From contig JACQZP010000009.1 in assembly GCA_016213825.1 (NCBI GenBank), positions 62,001-126,000 of the forward strand: 64,000 nt of DNA. Direction: 5' to 3'. Shown here piece after piece: positions 25,099-33,936 of this stretch; position 1 is the first letter of the stretch; every line of letters starts with the position of its first letter. The DNA comes from Acetobacterium woodii. Lineage in GTDB: Bacteria; Bacillota; Clostridia; Eubacteriales; Eubacteriaceae. Under the pieces are notes generated by a model. That model saw only the letters and a list, made by a program, of their open reading frames with translations. It was not told the origin of the DNA and did not search any database. The position numbers and the translations under genes are program-made.

Positions 25099-26673
25099 CT
25101 ATCCTACTACGTCTACCTGCGGCGCCCCTGGTTGTTCTGGTTCAGGTATCGGATCCGGCGTTGGTGTTGGAGGAGCAGGCATACTTGGTGGCACCGTAAC
25201 ACCTGGCCCTACGGCAAAGGCACCTGGCCGGGATCCTAAAATTGCGCCATTCGCCAGAATTTGAGCGTAATCAATTAGCCCAAGGCCTGTAATTGATGCG
25301 TTACTGCCTTGTAACAACAGGTTATAAATCTGAGTACTTGGTACGGTCGCCACTAAACAATTCGGTGCTTCAGGTAAGACCGTCAGCTGTTGCACAATTG
25401 CGCCAGGGGCTAAAGCAATCTGACTACCGGGTGTACCAAGCGTCAGTCCACCAACAATTCCACCAAAGGTCAGTGTTGCATTTGAACCAATCGCAACTTC
25501 TAAAGGTGCTCCGGTTGAGCTTCCCGCTGTTGTTACGGTTACGGCATTTGCCGTCGCACCAAGAAGACTCAACTGGTACGCTATGAGCTGGCTGCTCGTA
25601 ATAACAATACTTGTTCGCGGTGCCATTGAAACGCAACCATATACAAATGCCTGAGCGACTGCCGTCGGCCCCATGTTAATCACTGGGTTGGTCGAAATTT
25701 GTCCATCTTCCAGTGCCTGGGTTGTCATTGCTTCGGTCGTTTTTGCTGCTGCTTCGTCACTGATGATCAGATCGCCATTAATCTCCAGATTCTGCAGAGT
25801 AACCCCCGAGGCCTTCACGATCACATCACCATTGATCACCTGGGTGCCGCTGGCTGGCCCATAGATACCGGATGTGCCATAGACCACGGCCGCTTCTTTT
25901 TTGACGAGTTTATCACAGGCCCTCTGAATTGCCGCTGTGGCTGCTTTAATTTCTTTGACGGTGTTGCCTTCAAAGGTGACCGTATGATTTACAACGGCGG
26001 TCTGCAAATCAGCCCAGGTAGTCGGCGTATAATCCTTTTCGGCCAGACCATTTACGGTGGCAATCAGGGCTTTATAGGCTTCCAACTCCGGACTGCTATC
26101 GGTTTTTATAATTTTCACCTGAATGGCTTCCAACCGCAGCCCACTGCCGGTGGTTCCCAATGGATCACCATCCTTTAGCCACTCATCATCCAATAACGGC
26201 TGATTTCCCTCGTTTTGAATATGACCCCGGTACAAAACACTGTAACCGTTGGACGCATTGCTATCAGCATCCAGCAGGATAATTTCAATGGCTTCAATTC
26301 GCAGACTTTCTCCCTGGGTACCGGCAAACTCACCGTTTTTAGCCCAGGTAGTTGGATCGTCCAATTTATAGAGCCAGCCCTTATTCTGAATATGAACATT
26401 ATATCTGATCTGCATCCCTGCCGGCACTGTTCCCGTTAATTTAAACTGGAAACCTTCAACCCGCAGACCTTCTCCCCGGGTTCCCAACTCGGTGGGGCCA
26501 TCAATGTAACTGTTCTCCAATTGGGGTACATTCCCCTTATTTTGAACATGCCCCCGATAAGCAACACCCATTTCCGTCGTTGTTTCCTCTGCAAAGACAC
26601 TGGTGGAAACAATGGCACTCAGAAATAAAGCTAACACCATCATAACTACTTGACCAAAGTAAATTTTCTTCAA
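25099..26673 (-). CDS. Secreted ChW-repeat protein with FIVAR-like region and proline-rich C-terminus
   Basis: About 524 residues from a TTG start. GGGAGAGGGAG precedes that TTG, and it gives a clean signal peptide (MKKIYFGQVVMMVLALFLSA ... VFAEE). The ATG nine codons upstream lacks a ribosome site. Mature residues hold three clostridial hydrophobic W (ChW) repeats with VQNKG/IQNKG/IQNEG and TRGEGLRVEGFQ, TQGESLRIEAIE, TTGSGLRLEAIQ. A FIVAR-like helical segment (near ADLQTAVVNHTV) follows, then a long low-complexity beta-type region rich in Thr, Ala and Gly, and a Pro-rich tail (TPTPDPIPEPEQPG). ChW proteins are extracellular and thought to mediate surface binding. No sortase motif. Confidence 0.85.
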   Translation of the reverse strand: MKKIYFGQVVMMVLALFLSAIVSTSVFAEETTTEMGVAYRGHVQNKGNVPQLENSYIDGPTELGTRGEGLRVEGFQFKLTGTVPAGMQIRYNVHIQNKGWLYKLDDPTTWAKNGEFAGTQGESLRIEAIEIILLDADSNASNGYSVLYRGHIQNEGNQPLLDDEWLKDGDPLGTTGSGLRLEAIQVKIIKTDSSPELEAYKALIATVNGLAEKDYTPTTWADLQTAVVNHTVTFEGNTVKEIKAATAAIQRACDKLVKKEAAVVYGTSGIYGPASGTQVINGDVIVKASGVTLQNLEINGDLIISDEAAAKTTEAMTTQALEDGQISTNPVINMGPTAVAQAFVYGCVSMAPRTSIVITSSQLIAYQLSLLGATANAVTVTTAGSSTGAPLEVAIGSNATLTFGGIVGGLTLGTPGSQIALAPGAIVQQLTVLPEAPNCLVATVPSTQIYNLLLQGSNASITGLGLIDYAQILANGAILGSRPGAFAVGPGVTVPPSMPAPPTPTPDPIPEPEQPGAPQVDVVG

Positions 26674-26740
26674 TTCTCCCTCTCCCACTTTCTTTAGCAT
26701 AACTTTTCACAACTCAAAATCATCTATTTGTTTGGGCTAT

Positions 26741-26769
26741 ATTATAACAGATCTGCTAATTCATGTCTA
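26741..26769 (-). promoter_or_regulatory. Predicted promoter of the ChW-protein gene
   Basis: TAGACA and TATAAT with 17 bases between on the minus strand, with an extended TG motif before the -10 box, about 70 bases upstream of the TTG start. Confidence 0.65.
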
Positions 26770-26945
26770 CCATCAAAAGGTCAAACGCATCTCAAACCCC
26801 AAGGCCGTGTCACTCCTGCCCAGCTTTTTAAACTGAGTAAAACAACCACATCCAATGGCTACGCTTTCAGCCTTTTTATTTGTAGGGATGTGACATTATT
26901 TAATGAGTTGATCCGCACTGGTGTTTTTTAATCACTCATTTAATA

Positions 26946-27638
26946 TTATTTTGTCTTTCGTTTCATGCTGCGAATCCGCACCTTCATTTCCGAATTGACC
27001 AGCCGTGATTCGGTGATTTTCTGTAAGGCTTTATTGTAGGTAAAGTCATCCAGATCATTGGCCTTCAGATAAATCATGGTCATTTCCGGAAAAGCCGTAA
27101 AGCAGCTGGTAATGGCCCAGGCCACTGCCATTTTCACATAATAGTTGTCGCAGTCAATGGCATTGAAATTTCGAAACATCGGCTCCAGATAACGATCTTC
27201 CACGAAATAGCTAATAAACATGACCACCCCAAAACGAATCTGATAAACTTCATTTGACTGGAGATATGGCTGTAAAAACTGCCATACCTCCTTTTTATGG
27301 TCTTTTGTGAATTTCAGACCGGTACAAAAGCTGTCGCAGATTGACCAGTTGTCAATCTTGGGGAGATATGCTTTGATCAGCACCAGCCGTTCTGCCAGTT
27401 CCACATCAATATAACCAATTACCATCCCCTGGAGCAGGGTTTCCTCAAAGCTGTCATCCCGGGCTGTTTCCTGATAGCTCTGCCAATCAGCTTTGGCAAT
27501 TTTTTTGCCGATCTTCCTTAGCGCTGGTAAGCGTACTCCCAGAATATTATCGGTTCCCGGCGTCAAAGAACTGGAAAATTTTCGATATTTTTCATCGGCC
27601 AAAGCCAGCAACTCATCTTTCAAAATATTTTGATCCAT
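26946..27638 (-). CDS. AlkD-like DNA alkylation repair protein
   Basis: 230 residues of the HEAT-like-repeat alkylpurine glycosylase family. Visible features are NILGVRLPALRKIGKKIAK, the IDNWSICDSFCTGL segment (Trp and Asp near the active site cleft), RFGVVMFISYF and KMAVAWAITSCF. AlkD removes cationic N3/N7-alkylated purines without flipping the base. Single gene, preceded by GGGAGA; the neighbours are unrelated. Confidence 0.88.
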   Translation of the reverse strand: MDQNILKDELLALADEKYRKFSSSLTPGTDNILGVRLPALRKIGKKIAKADWQSYQETARDDSFEETLLQGMVIGYIDVELAERLVLIKAYLPKIDNWSICDSFCTGLKFTKDHKKEVWQFLQPYLQSNEVYQIRFGVVMFISYFVEDRYLEPMFRNFNAIDCDNYYVKMAVAWAITSCFTAFPEMTMIYLKANDLDDFTYNKALQKITESRLVNSEMKVRIRSMKRKTK

Positions 27639-27761
27639 CGTATTCTCTCCCTGTTATTCTATATCATTACGAAATTTATAACTATCAAACAGCCGTTGCT
27701 TTGCTGTCGGTTTCCGCAAACCGGCAATGAAACTCAAGACACTTTCTTAATTACTGTCAGC

Positions 27762-27816
27762 TAAAACAAAAGCCCTTCTCAGCAAGCAGTCATGAATTGC
27801 CGCCGAGAATGGGCTT
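27762..27816 (-). terminator. Terminator at the end of the tetrapyrrole supercluster
   Basis: On the minus strand AAGCCCATTCTC pairs with GAGAAGGGCTT (one bulged base) and is followed by TTTGTTTT, just after the cobU stop at 27826. Confidence 0.75.
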
Positions 27817-27825
27817 GTCTGTCAT

Positions 27826-28380
27826 TTATTTTAATTTCATTGGTAAGCCCGCCACCAGCAGATAGGCTTCGTCGGCCCGGCCGGCCACCAGCTGATTCAT
27901 GCGCCCAGCAATGTCCCGAAAATAGCTACCCAGCTTGTAGGCTGGAACCAGACCCAAACCCACTTCGTTGGAGACGATAATCAGGGTTTTATCCTGACAG
28001 ACGTCCAGTAGTTTTTCTACTTCCTGCTTGATCGCCGCTTCAATTTCGCCCACCTTTTCCATGGTGCAGGTGTCATAATCCACTGGAAAGTCCAGCATAT
28101 TGTTGGTGGTCATCACGGTGAGACAGTCAAACAGGACCGTCTCAGCTTGTTGAAAAATAGGATTTTCTGTGATTGTCTCAAAATCCTTATACTGCTCAAT
28201 GGTTCCCCAATGATCCGGCCGCTGGGCCTGATGCTTGGCGATGCGGTCCTTCATGCCATCGTCAAAAGCGATCGCCGTGGCAATGTAAGCCACTGGTTTA
28301 TCTAACTGATGGGCAATGTTTTCGGCATACGTACTCTTGCCGCTGCGAGCACCCCCGGTGACAAATATTAACTGACCCAT
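27826..28380 (-). CDS. cobU: Adenosylcobinamide kinase / adenosylcobinamide-phosphate guanylyltransferase
   Basis: 184 residues. CobU phosphorylates adenosylcobinamide and then forms AdoCbi-GDP for nucleotide loop assembly. P-loop FVTGGARSGKSTYAEN, the RIAKHQAQRP region containing the guanylated His, VLFDCLTVMTTN and VSNEVGLGLVP are visible. It is the last gene of the minus-strand cluster, two bases after the cobD stop, and is followed by a terminator. CobS and CobT, the next enzymes, are not in the window. Confidence 0.95.
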   Translation of the reverse strand: MGQLIFVTGGARSGKSTYAENIAHQLDKPVAYIATAIAFDDGMKDRIAKHQAQRPDHWGTIEQYKDFETITENPIFQQAETVLFDCLTVMTTNNMLDFPVDYDTCTMEKVGEIEAAIKQEVEKLLDVCQDKTLIIVSNEVGLGLVPAYKLGSYFRDIAGRMNQLVAGRADEAYLLVAGLPMKLK

Positions 28381-28382
28381 TT

Positions 28383-29426
28383 CTAACTCCTCCAGTTTTT
28401 AAGAAACGTCAAAAGCTTCGTATTATCGGCTTCTTTTTTAATTGCAATGCGAAAATATGAATGGTCCAGGCCCATAAAATCTTCACAGGTTCGCAGGGAC
28501 ATGCCATCTTTTTCCAAAGCATTCTGCAAATCCGCTACCGTTCCTGTTAACAACCGACAAAGATGAAAATCGGCCCCACTTGGGTAAACCTTAAGGGTTT
28601 TAATTTGACTTAAGGCTGCAAAAACCCGCTGGCGCTCGCCATGTATATAGGTTTTTGTCTGCTTGGCATAGTCTTTTTCATTATAAACTTCGGTAGCTGC
28701 AATCAGCCCCAGCGCATTGATGGTCCAGGGCTCCTTAAAGCTTTCCATTTTTTTGATAATTGGGGCGACCCCAACCCCATAGCCAATTCTTAGCCCGGGT
28801 AGGGCATAGAATTTAGTCAGCGATTTTAAAATAAAGACAGACTGTTTTGCTTCTTTGACTAATGACAGGCTGCTGGTTTCTTCAGAAAAATCCATGAAGG
28901 ATTCATCCAGAAACCAGGTGATTTCTGGAGACGAATGCTCTAACATTTCTCTGATAAAACCCTTAGAATAAACCCGACCAGTAGGGTTGTTAGGATTGCA
29001 TAAAAACACCGCCTGAGGCTTTTCGTTTTTTATGACCGTCGCCAATGATTCTGGGTTAATCGTAAAATTATCTTCCTCGATTAAGACATGATGGACGACA
29101 TCCCAGCCATAAAGCTTTAATGCCCGCTCATATTCATTGAAGGTTGGCTGAACAATCAGCGCTTTTCCCGGCCCCATGCTTCTGGCAAAAAGATAGATCA
29201 GCTCAATGGCGCCATTCCCTAAAATAATATTGTCTGGCAGTACCTTCAAATCATCGGCAATCTTCTGGATGGCTGTAACACCGGTGATCTCCGGATATTT
29301 CACCAGCTCATTGATGCCTGCGATCAGTTTTTCCCGGATTCCCTCAGGAATTCCCAAGGGATTAATATTGACGCTGAAATCCAGCATGCTTTTGTCTTTT
29401 CCCTGATATCCGCCGTGCTTATTCAT
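28383..29426 (-). CDS. cobD: L-threonine-O-3-phosphate decarboxylase
   Basis: About 347 residues. PLP enzyme of the histidinol-phosphate aminotransferase fold that gives (R)-1-aminopropan-2-ol phosphate, the linker of the cobalamin nucleotide loop. MNKHGGYQG and DFSVNINPLGIPEG at the start are typical of CobD. LGNGAIELIYL, FLCNPNNPTGRVY and the PLP lysine in LKSLTKFYALPGLRIGYG follow. The start is the fifth codon of the longest frame because GGAG lies six bases before it. It acts with CbiB, the preceding gene. Confidence 0.93.
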   Translation of the reverse strand: MNKHGGYQGKDKSMLDFSVNINPLGIPEGIREKLIAGINELVKYPEITGVTAIQKIADDLKVLPDNIILGNGAIELIYLFARSMGPGKALIVQPTFNEYERALKLYGWDVVHHVLIEEDNFTINPESLATVIKNEKPQAVFLCNPNNPTGRVYSKGFIREMLEHSSPEITWFLDESFMDFSEETSSLSLVKEAKQSVFILKSLTKFYALPGLRIGYGVGVAPIIKKMESFKEPWTINALGLIAATEVYNEKDYAKQTKTYIHGERQRVFAALSQIKTLKVYPSGADFHLCRLLTGTVADLQNALEKDGMSLRTCEDFMGLDHSYFRIAIKKEADNTKLLTFLKNWRS

Positions 29427-29488
29427 AGTACACTCCATTTATTTTTTTGTTTCTATTTTTTGATCATACTTTTTTCAAATCAGATGTT

Positions 29489-30505
29489 TTACTTAATCGT
29501 ATAAATGAGAACTGCCATTAAGGTACTAAAGATCATCACCACGACCTCACTGCCATACATGATGGTTATGGTTTCCCGGATATCCAGAATTTCCAGGGGC
29601 GTTTTAGCGTCCCCAATAGTGGGCTTTTCCAGAATTTCACCGAAATACTGATTGGTTCCGCCCAGCTGGATACCCAAAAGGCCAGCAACCACTGATTCCG
29701 GGTGTGCCGAGTTGGGACTCTTATGATTCAAACGATCCCGTTTAAAGATACGGCAGCCATCATTAAAGGTGTATCCCAAAAACATCCCGGCAATCAACAT
29801 AAAAACACTACCAATTCGGGCTGGAATCAAATTGACCAGGTCATCGAACTTTGCTGAGGCATAGCCAAAATCTTTATAGGGCTCCTGAACATATCCTACC
29901 ATCGAGTCCAGAGTATTGGTGGCTTTGTAGAGCATCACCAGCATCACCGGGTTCAACCAGGGCACCGGAATCAGGGCGCCCAACAGCATATAGAAAATCG
30001 GTGCCAGCACCCCGTCAATGGTATTTTCAGCGGTGGTTTCCACTGTTGCCCGAATGATTTCTTTTTCTTTGAGTTCCGAGGTATCTCGACCAACGAGATA
30101 ACCCACCTGAACTCGGGAAACTTCAATATCGCCTCCCATTAAGGCGGTCATTACCTTTTGTACTTCAACTGCCAGCGTTTTTGCTGCCAGCGAGGTGACG
30201 ATCAGATAAAGATTAAAGGCGATGTATAAATAGATGTTAATGCTATACAATAGCCATTGCAGCCCAAAGACGATCGCACCAGTCAGACCCAGAACTAAAA
30301 ATAAAAGCAAAAATCCTTTTGCCTTCCGGTGTTTTCCATGATTCAGTTTTTTATTTAAAAAGCCGATGGTTTTACCCATGGCAATGATGGGATGCGGCAA
30401 CCAGGGCGGATCCCCGATCAGCCAATCCAGCAACACGCCAGCAAGGATGAGTAAAAACCAAAAGCCTCCCCCTAAGCCTAGGGGAAGTCCTTCAATTAAA
30501 TTCAC
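29489..30505 (-). CDS. cbiB: Adenosylcobinamide-phosphate synthase CbiB
   Basis: 338 residues, integral membrane protein with several helices. It joins adenosylcobyric acid with aminopropanol phosphate. Motifs typical of CbiB/CobD(Pseudomonas): DWLIGDPPWLPHPIIAMGK, VETTAENTIDGVLAPIFY, NTLDSMVGY and RIGSVFMLIAG. The start codon is GTG and overlaps the cobQ stop (GTGA), indicating translational coupling. Confidence 0.95.
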   Translation of the reverse strand: MNLIEGLPLGLGGGFWFLLILAGVLLDWLIGDPPWLPHPIIAMGKTIGFLNKKLNHGKHRKAKGFLLLFLVLGLTGAIVFGLQWLLYSINIYLYIAFNLYLIVTSLAAKTLAVEVQKVMTALMGGDIEVSRVQVGYLVGRDTSELKEKEIIRATVETTAENTIDGVLAPIFYMLLGALIPVPWLNPVMLVMLYKATNTLDSMVGYVQEPYKDFGYASAKFDDLVNLIPARIGSVFMLIAGMFLGYTFNDGCRIFKRDRLNHKSPNSAHPESVVAGLLGIQLGGTNQYFGEILEKPTIGDAKTPLEILDIRETITIMYGSEVVVMIFSTLMAVLIYTIK

Positions 30506-32004
30506 TTTTCTATGTCTCCAATGATTTCCATTATTTTTTTCATATCCAGATTTGCTTCAACCGTCTCGGCCAGAAGATCATATTGCTCTTCTTTAAACGC
30601 CTTAAAATCAAAAGCGGCTGGGCCAGCTTCGAGATTCTTTTTAACACGAAGGGATTCAATGATCTTTTCCCGTAATCCATCATTATCAAAGATACCATGA
30701 AGATAAGTGCCCATCACGGTGCCATCTTGGGCAATCACCCCATCCACAGTACCATCTTCGAGAATCGCAAAGGGTTTGGCCTGATCCAGCGCTTCGCTGG
30801 TGCCCATATGGATTTCGTAGCCTTCTACTTCCATGTCAATCAGATCCATGCCCATGAAATTTCCCTGAACCTTGCCCGAAGTCCGGACGGTTCGCTTTTC
30901 TTCTTCAATGGTGGTGACGATGTTTAAAAGTCCCAGTCCTTCAATGCTGCCCCGGGTTGATTCAACTTGGAAAGGATCCTTTATTTCTTTGCCCAGCAGC
31001 TGATAGCCGCCACAGATGCCCACAATCGGTACCCCGCAATTATGAATTCGATGGATTTCATCGCCCATTTTGCTGTTGATCACATGACAGGTATCATCAA
31101 TGGTATTTTTGCTGCCGGGAATAACCAATAAATCCGGGTTGGCCAGCTGCAGATCCCGCTGGTTACGGTAGTATTCCACCTTTACATCAGGGTGCATTTC
31201 AAAGGCAGTGCAGTCGGTGAAGTTGGACAGGTGTGGCAGATAGACGACGCCAATGGTGATCAGGCCTTCGGAATTATTATCAAACCGTTCGCTGACGCTG
31301 TCTTCATCGTCAATGACAAAGCGTTTGTAGGGAATGACCCCCAGACAAGGCACATGAACCAGGTCTTCAATCATTTTGATACCGGGCTTTAACAGTTCCA
31401 CATCGCCCCGGAATTTGTTGATAATAAAGCCTTTAATTCGAGCGCGTTCTTCCGGCTGCAGCAGCATAATCGTGCCGTAAATGGATGCAAAAACGCCACC
31501 CTTATCGATGTCGCCGATCAGTACCACCGGCGCATCCACCAATTCAGCCAGACCCATGTTGACGATGTCGTTGTCCCGGAGGTTGATTTCAGCCGGGCTG
31601 CCGGCGCCTTCAATAACAATCACATCTTTGCCCTCAGCCAGTGAGTCATAGGCCGAAACCACAATCTCCACCAGCTTTGGTTTATGGGCGTGATAATCCA
31701 TGGCGTCCATATTAAATTCGGCTTTGCCCATCAGGATTACCTGACAGCCTACATCAGAGTTTGGCTTTAACAGTACCGGGTTCATTTCAACCTGAGGCTC
31801 CATCCGGGCGCACTCAGCCTGAACCACCTGAGCCCGGCCCATTTCCTTGCCATCTTTGGTGATAAACGAATTAAGCGCCATATTCTGGGATTTATAGGGT
31901 GCCACATGATAGCCGTGGTTATCCAATATCCGGCACATGGCAGCAGTGATGAGACTTTTTCCAACTGACGACCCTGTACCCATAAACATAATATTTTTTG
32001 CCAT
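30502..32004 (-). CDS. cbiP: Cobyric acid synthase
   Basis: 500 residues (CbiP, called CobQ in aerobes). Amidates side chains b, d, e and g of adenosylcobyrinic acid a,c-diamide using glutamine and ATP. The N-terminal dethiobiotin-synthetase-like ATPase has MGTGSSVGKSLITAAM. The C-terminal glutaminase has the Cys nucleophile in GICGGYQLLG and a His in MGTYLHGIFDND. AAGGAGAA ribosome site. Upstream lies a 325-base gap filled by the repeat element at 32034-32288. Confidence 0.96.
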   Translation of the reverse strand: MAKNIMFMGTGSSVGKSLITAAMCRILDNHGYHVAPYKSQNMALNSFITKDGKEMGRAQVVQAECARMEPQVEMNPVLLKPNSDVGCQVILMGKAEFNMDAMDYHAHKPKLVEIVVSAYDSLAEGKDVIVIEGAGSPAEINLRDNDIVNMGLAELVDAPVVLIGDIDKGGVFASIYGTIMLLQPEERARIKGFIINKFRGDVELLKPGIKMIEDLVHVPCLGVIPYKRFVIDDEDSVSERFDNNSEGLITIGVVYLPHLSNFTDCTAFEMHPDVKVEYYRNQRDLQLANPDLLVIPGSKNTIDDTCHVINSKMGDEIHRIHNCGVPIVGICGGYQLLGKEIKDPFQVESTRGSIEGLGLLNIVTTIEEEKRTVRTSGKVQGNFMGMDLIDMEVEGYEIHMGTSEALDQAKPFAILEDGTVDGVIAQDGTVMGTYLHGIFDNDGLREKIIESLRVKKNLEAGPAAFDFKAFKEEQYDLLAETVEANLDMKKIMEIIGDIEK

Positions 32005-32033
32005 GTTTTCTCCTTTTTTCTTAACTTTCTGTG

Positions 32034-32288
32034 GTGATTACTAAAGTGCCGTGAGCTTCACGATCAGTTTCGCACGAAACAATTTTTACACTGTACGTCG
32101 GACAGGCTAACGCCTGTTCGCCTACACGTTACACAATTGTTTTCGCGAAGGCAATGAGCCAATCACAAGCTTGCTTGTAGTTGGCGACTGCCCGCGAACA
32201 AGAAGAAATTCGCATCGCGATTTCTTCTTGTTGTGGAAACCGAACGTAAAGCAACTATTGTTCTATTCCTTAATATTCGAAATTGCAA
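32034..32288. repeat. Palindromic element family A with inserted second palindrome (255 bp)
   Basis: The family A pattern (gtgccgtgagcttcacgatc ... acacgaaacaatttttacac ... cgcctacacgttac ... gcaactattgttc) is interrupted after the second arm. About 90 extra bases there include the palindrome aacaagaagaaattcgcatcgcgatttcttcttgtt, given as arms aacaagaagaaat and atttcttcttgtt at 32198-32233. It fills the gap between cbiJ and cbiP. Confidence 0.75.
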
Positions 32289-32329
32289 AAACTCAAAAAC
32301 AACTCTAGCTGGTTTTATTTAGTATAATT

Positions 32330-33094
32330 CTAATGATTTTTCAATGCGCAAACCACGGCGTCTTCGACGGTGCAGACAGACCGGGGATAGGCGACAGCGG
32401 GACGGCGGATGAATAAGATTTTAGCATTGACCTGACGGGCGGCTTCGACCTTTTCACGGATGCCGCCAACGTCGCCGCTGTCTTTGGTAACCACAAAACC
32501 AATGTTATATTCTTTCATGGTGGCCACATTCATTTCCACCGAGAACGGACCCTGAAGGGCCAGGATATGTCGGGGTTTATAGCCCAGGTTTTCGCATTTT
32601 TTTAAAACCCCTGCCGTCGGCAGAACCCGAATATAGGTGCGATCCTTGGGCAGACCGTCAAAGGCTTCCAATTGACGGCTGCCGGTGGTCAGCAGAATAT
32701 TGCGGTCACTTTTTCCCATGGCGCCAATCAGATAATCTCGGGCTTCCTCATAGGTATGATAAGCGACAATATCTGTTCCTTCATCAATATTCGATGGTCT
32801 TTCCAACCGGATATAATCGATATTCATGGCGTCGCAGGCCCAGATGGCATTTTCTGAAATTTCCCGGGCGTAGGGGTGAGTGGCATCAATACAGAGATTG
32901 ATATTATAAATGGTAATGGTTTCCCGCAGGGTGCCGGCATCCAATTGTCCTGAAATCTTTGTCAAAAGGGGGTTTTCCGAGATCTGATCCGCCGCAATAT
33001 TAGTCAGCGACGAATAGCAGACTTCTTTCCCTTCTTCAAGCAGAAGATCGGTTAATAATCGGCTGTCAAGGGTTCCTCCCAATACCAGAATCAA
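32330..33094 (-). CDS. cbiJ: Cobalt-precorrin-6A reductase
   Basis: 254 residues. Reduces (cobalt-)precorrin-6A to 6B with NAD(P)H. CbiJ/CobK features: MILVLGGTLDSRLLTDLL, CIDATHPYAREISENA, LLTTGSRQLEAF, RVLPTAGVLKKCENLG and FVVTKDSGDVGGIREKVEAA. The ATG overlaps the stop of cbiH (ATGA). Confidence 0.95.
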   Translation of the reverse strand: MILVLGGTLDSRLLTDLLLEEGKEVCYSSLTNIAADQISENPLLTKISGQLDAGTLRETITIYNINLCIDATHPYAREISENAIWACDAMNIDYIRLERPSNIDEGTDIVAYHTYEEARDYLIGAMGKSDRNILLTTGSRQLEAFDGLPKDRTYIRVLPTAGVLKKCENLGYKPRHILALQGPFSVEMNVATMKEYNIGFVVTKDSGDVGGIREKVEAARQVNAKILFIRRPAVAYPRSVCTVEDAVVCALKNH

Positions 33095-33828
33095 AGCTGA
33101 TAACCTCTCGGGGTAATCATTTTTAGTTGATCACGGGTCACATAGGTTTTGGAGTTGCCGATTATAACCATGGAAAACATATCAATATCTGCTTCATTCA
33201 TTTTTTTCAGGGTGGTAATGACATAAGACTCGTCTTTTCGCTTGGCATTACGGACAATGCCTACCGGTGTTTCTGGCGCTTTATATTTCAGTAAGATTTC
33301 CTGGGCACTTTCGATATTGTGGGGGCGGCCCTTACTTTTAGGGTTATAGAGGGTGATGATAAAGTCGCCTTCGCCAGCACAGTGAAGACGTTTCTCAATC
33401 ACTGCCCAGTCGGTGAGTAGGTCACTGAGGCTGATGACGGCATAGTCATGCATCAATGGCGCACCCAATGTTGATGCCGCCGCATTGGCTGCTGAAATAC
33501 CAGGAATAATTTCTACTTCCACGTCGCTGTTTTTCGCCTCAACGATTTCCAGCATGATGCCGGCCATCCCGAAAACGCCGGCATCGCCACTGCTGACCAG
33601 ACAGATTTTTTTGCCTTGTTCAGCCAGTTCCAATGCTTTTTCGCAACGGTCAATCTCCCGACGCATCCCGGAAGAAAGCACTTCCTTGTCACCGATCAAA
33701 TCGGCAATAATATCGATATAGGTTTTGTAACCGACAATAATGTCAGCGTCTTCCAGGCTGGCTTTGGCCGCCTCGGTCATATGTTCATACAGTCCGGGAC
33801 CAATCCCTGTGACATAAATTTTGCTCAT
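33091..33828 (-). CDS. cbiH: Cobalt-precorrin-3B C17-methyltransferase
   Basis: About 245 residues from MSKIYVTGIGPG. SAM-dependent tetrapyrrole methylase that methylates C17 with ring contraction. GIGPGLYEHMT, SSGDAGVFGMAGIMLEI, IPGISAANAAASTLGAPL and ITLYNPKSKGRPH identify the CbiH/CobJ branch. AAGGAG precedes this Met; the upstream in-frame Met is seven codons before and lacks a ribosome site. Confidence 0.95.
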   Translation of the reverse strand: MSKIYVTGIGPGLYEHMTEAAKASLEDADIIVGYKTYIDIIADLIGDKEVLSSGMRREIDRCEKALELAEQGKKICLVSSGDAGVFGMAGIMLEIVEAKNSDVEVEIIPGISAANAAASTLGAPLMHDYAVISLSDLLTDWAVIEKRLHCAGEGDFIITLYNPKSKGRPHNIESAQEILLKYKAPETPVGIVRNAKRKDESYVITTLKKMNEADIDMFSMVIIGNSKTYVTRDQLKMITPRGYQL

Positions 33829-33857
33829 TTTTTCTCCTTTGTTTAACAAGGTTTTTT

Positions 33858-33925
33858 ATTTCAATAGTGCCGTGAGCTTCGCTATTTATTACACGAAACA
33901 GACAGCAAAGCAATTATTGTTCTCA
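33858..33925. repeat. Deleted copy of palindromic element family A
   Basis: Contains agtgccgtgagcttcgc, acacgaaaca and gcaaagcaattattgttc in the order of the full copies, but only about 68 bases remain. It lies between cbiG and cbiH. Confidence 0.65.
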
Positions 33926-33936
33926 TTTAAAATTAT

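Noticed and set aside
27640-27760. Another copy of family A upstream of the AlkD-like gene
   Set aside because: Only short stretches such as ccgttgctttgctg resemble the family; the terminal repeats are missing, so I did not count it.
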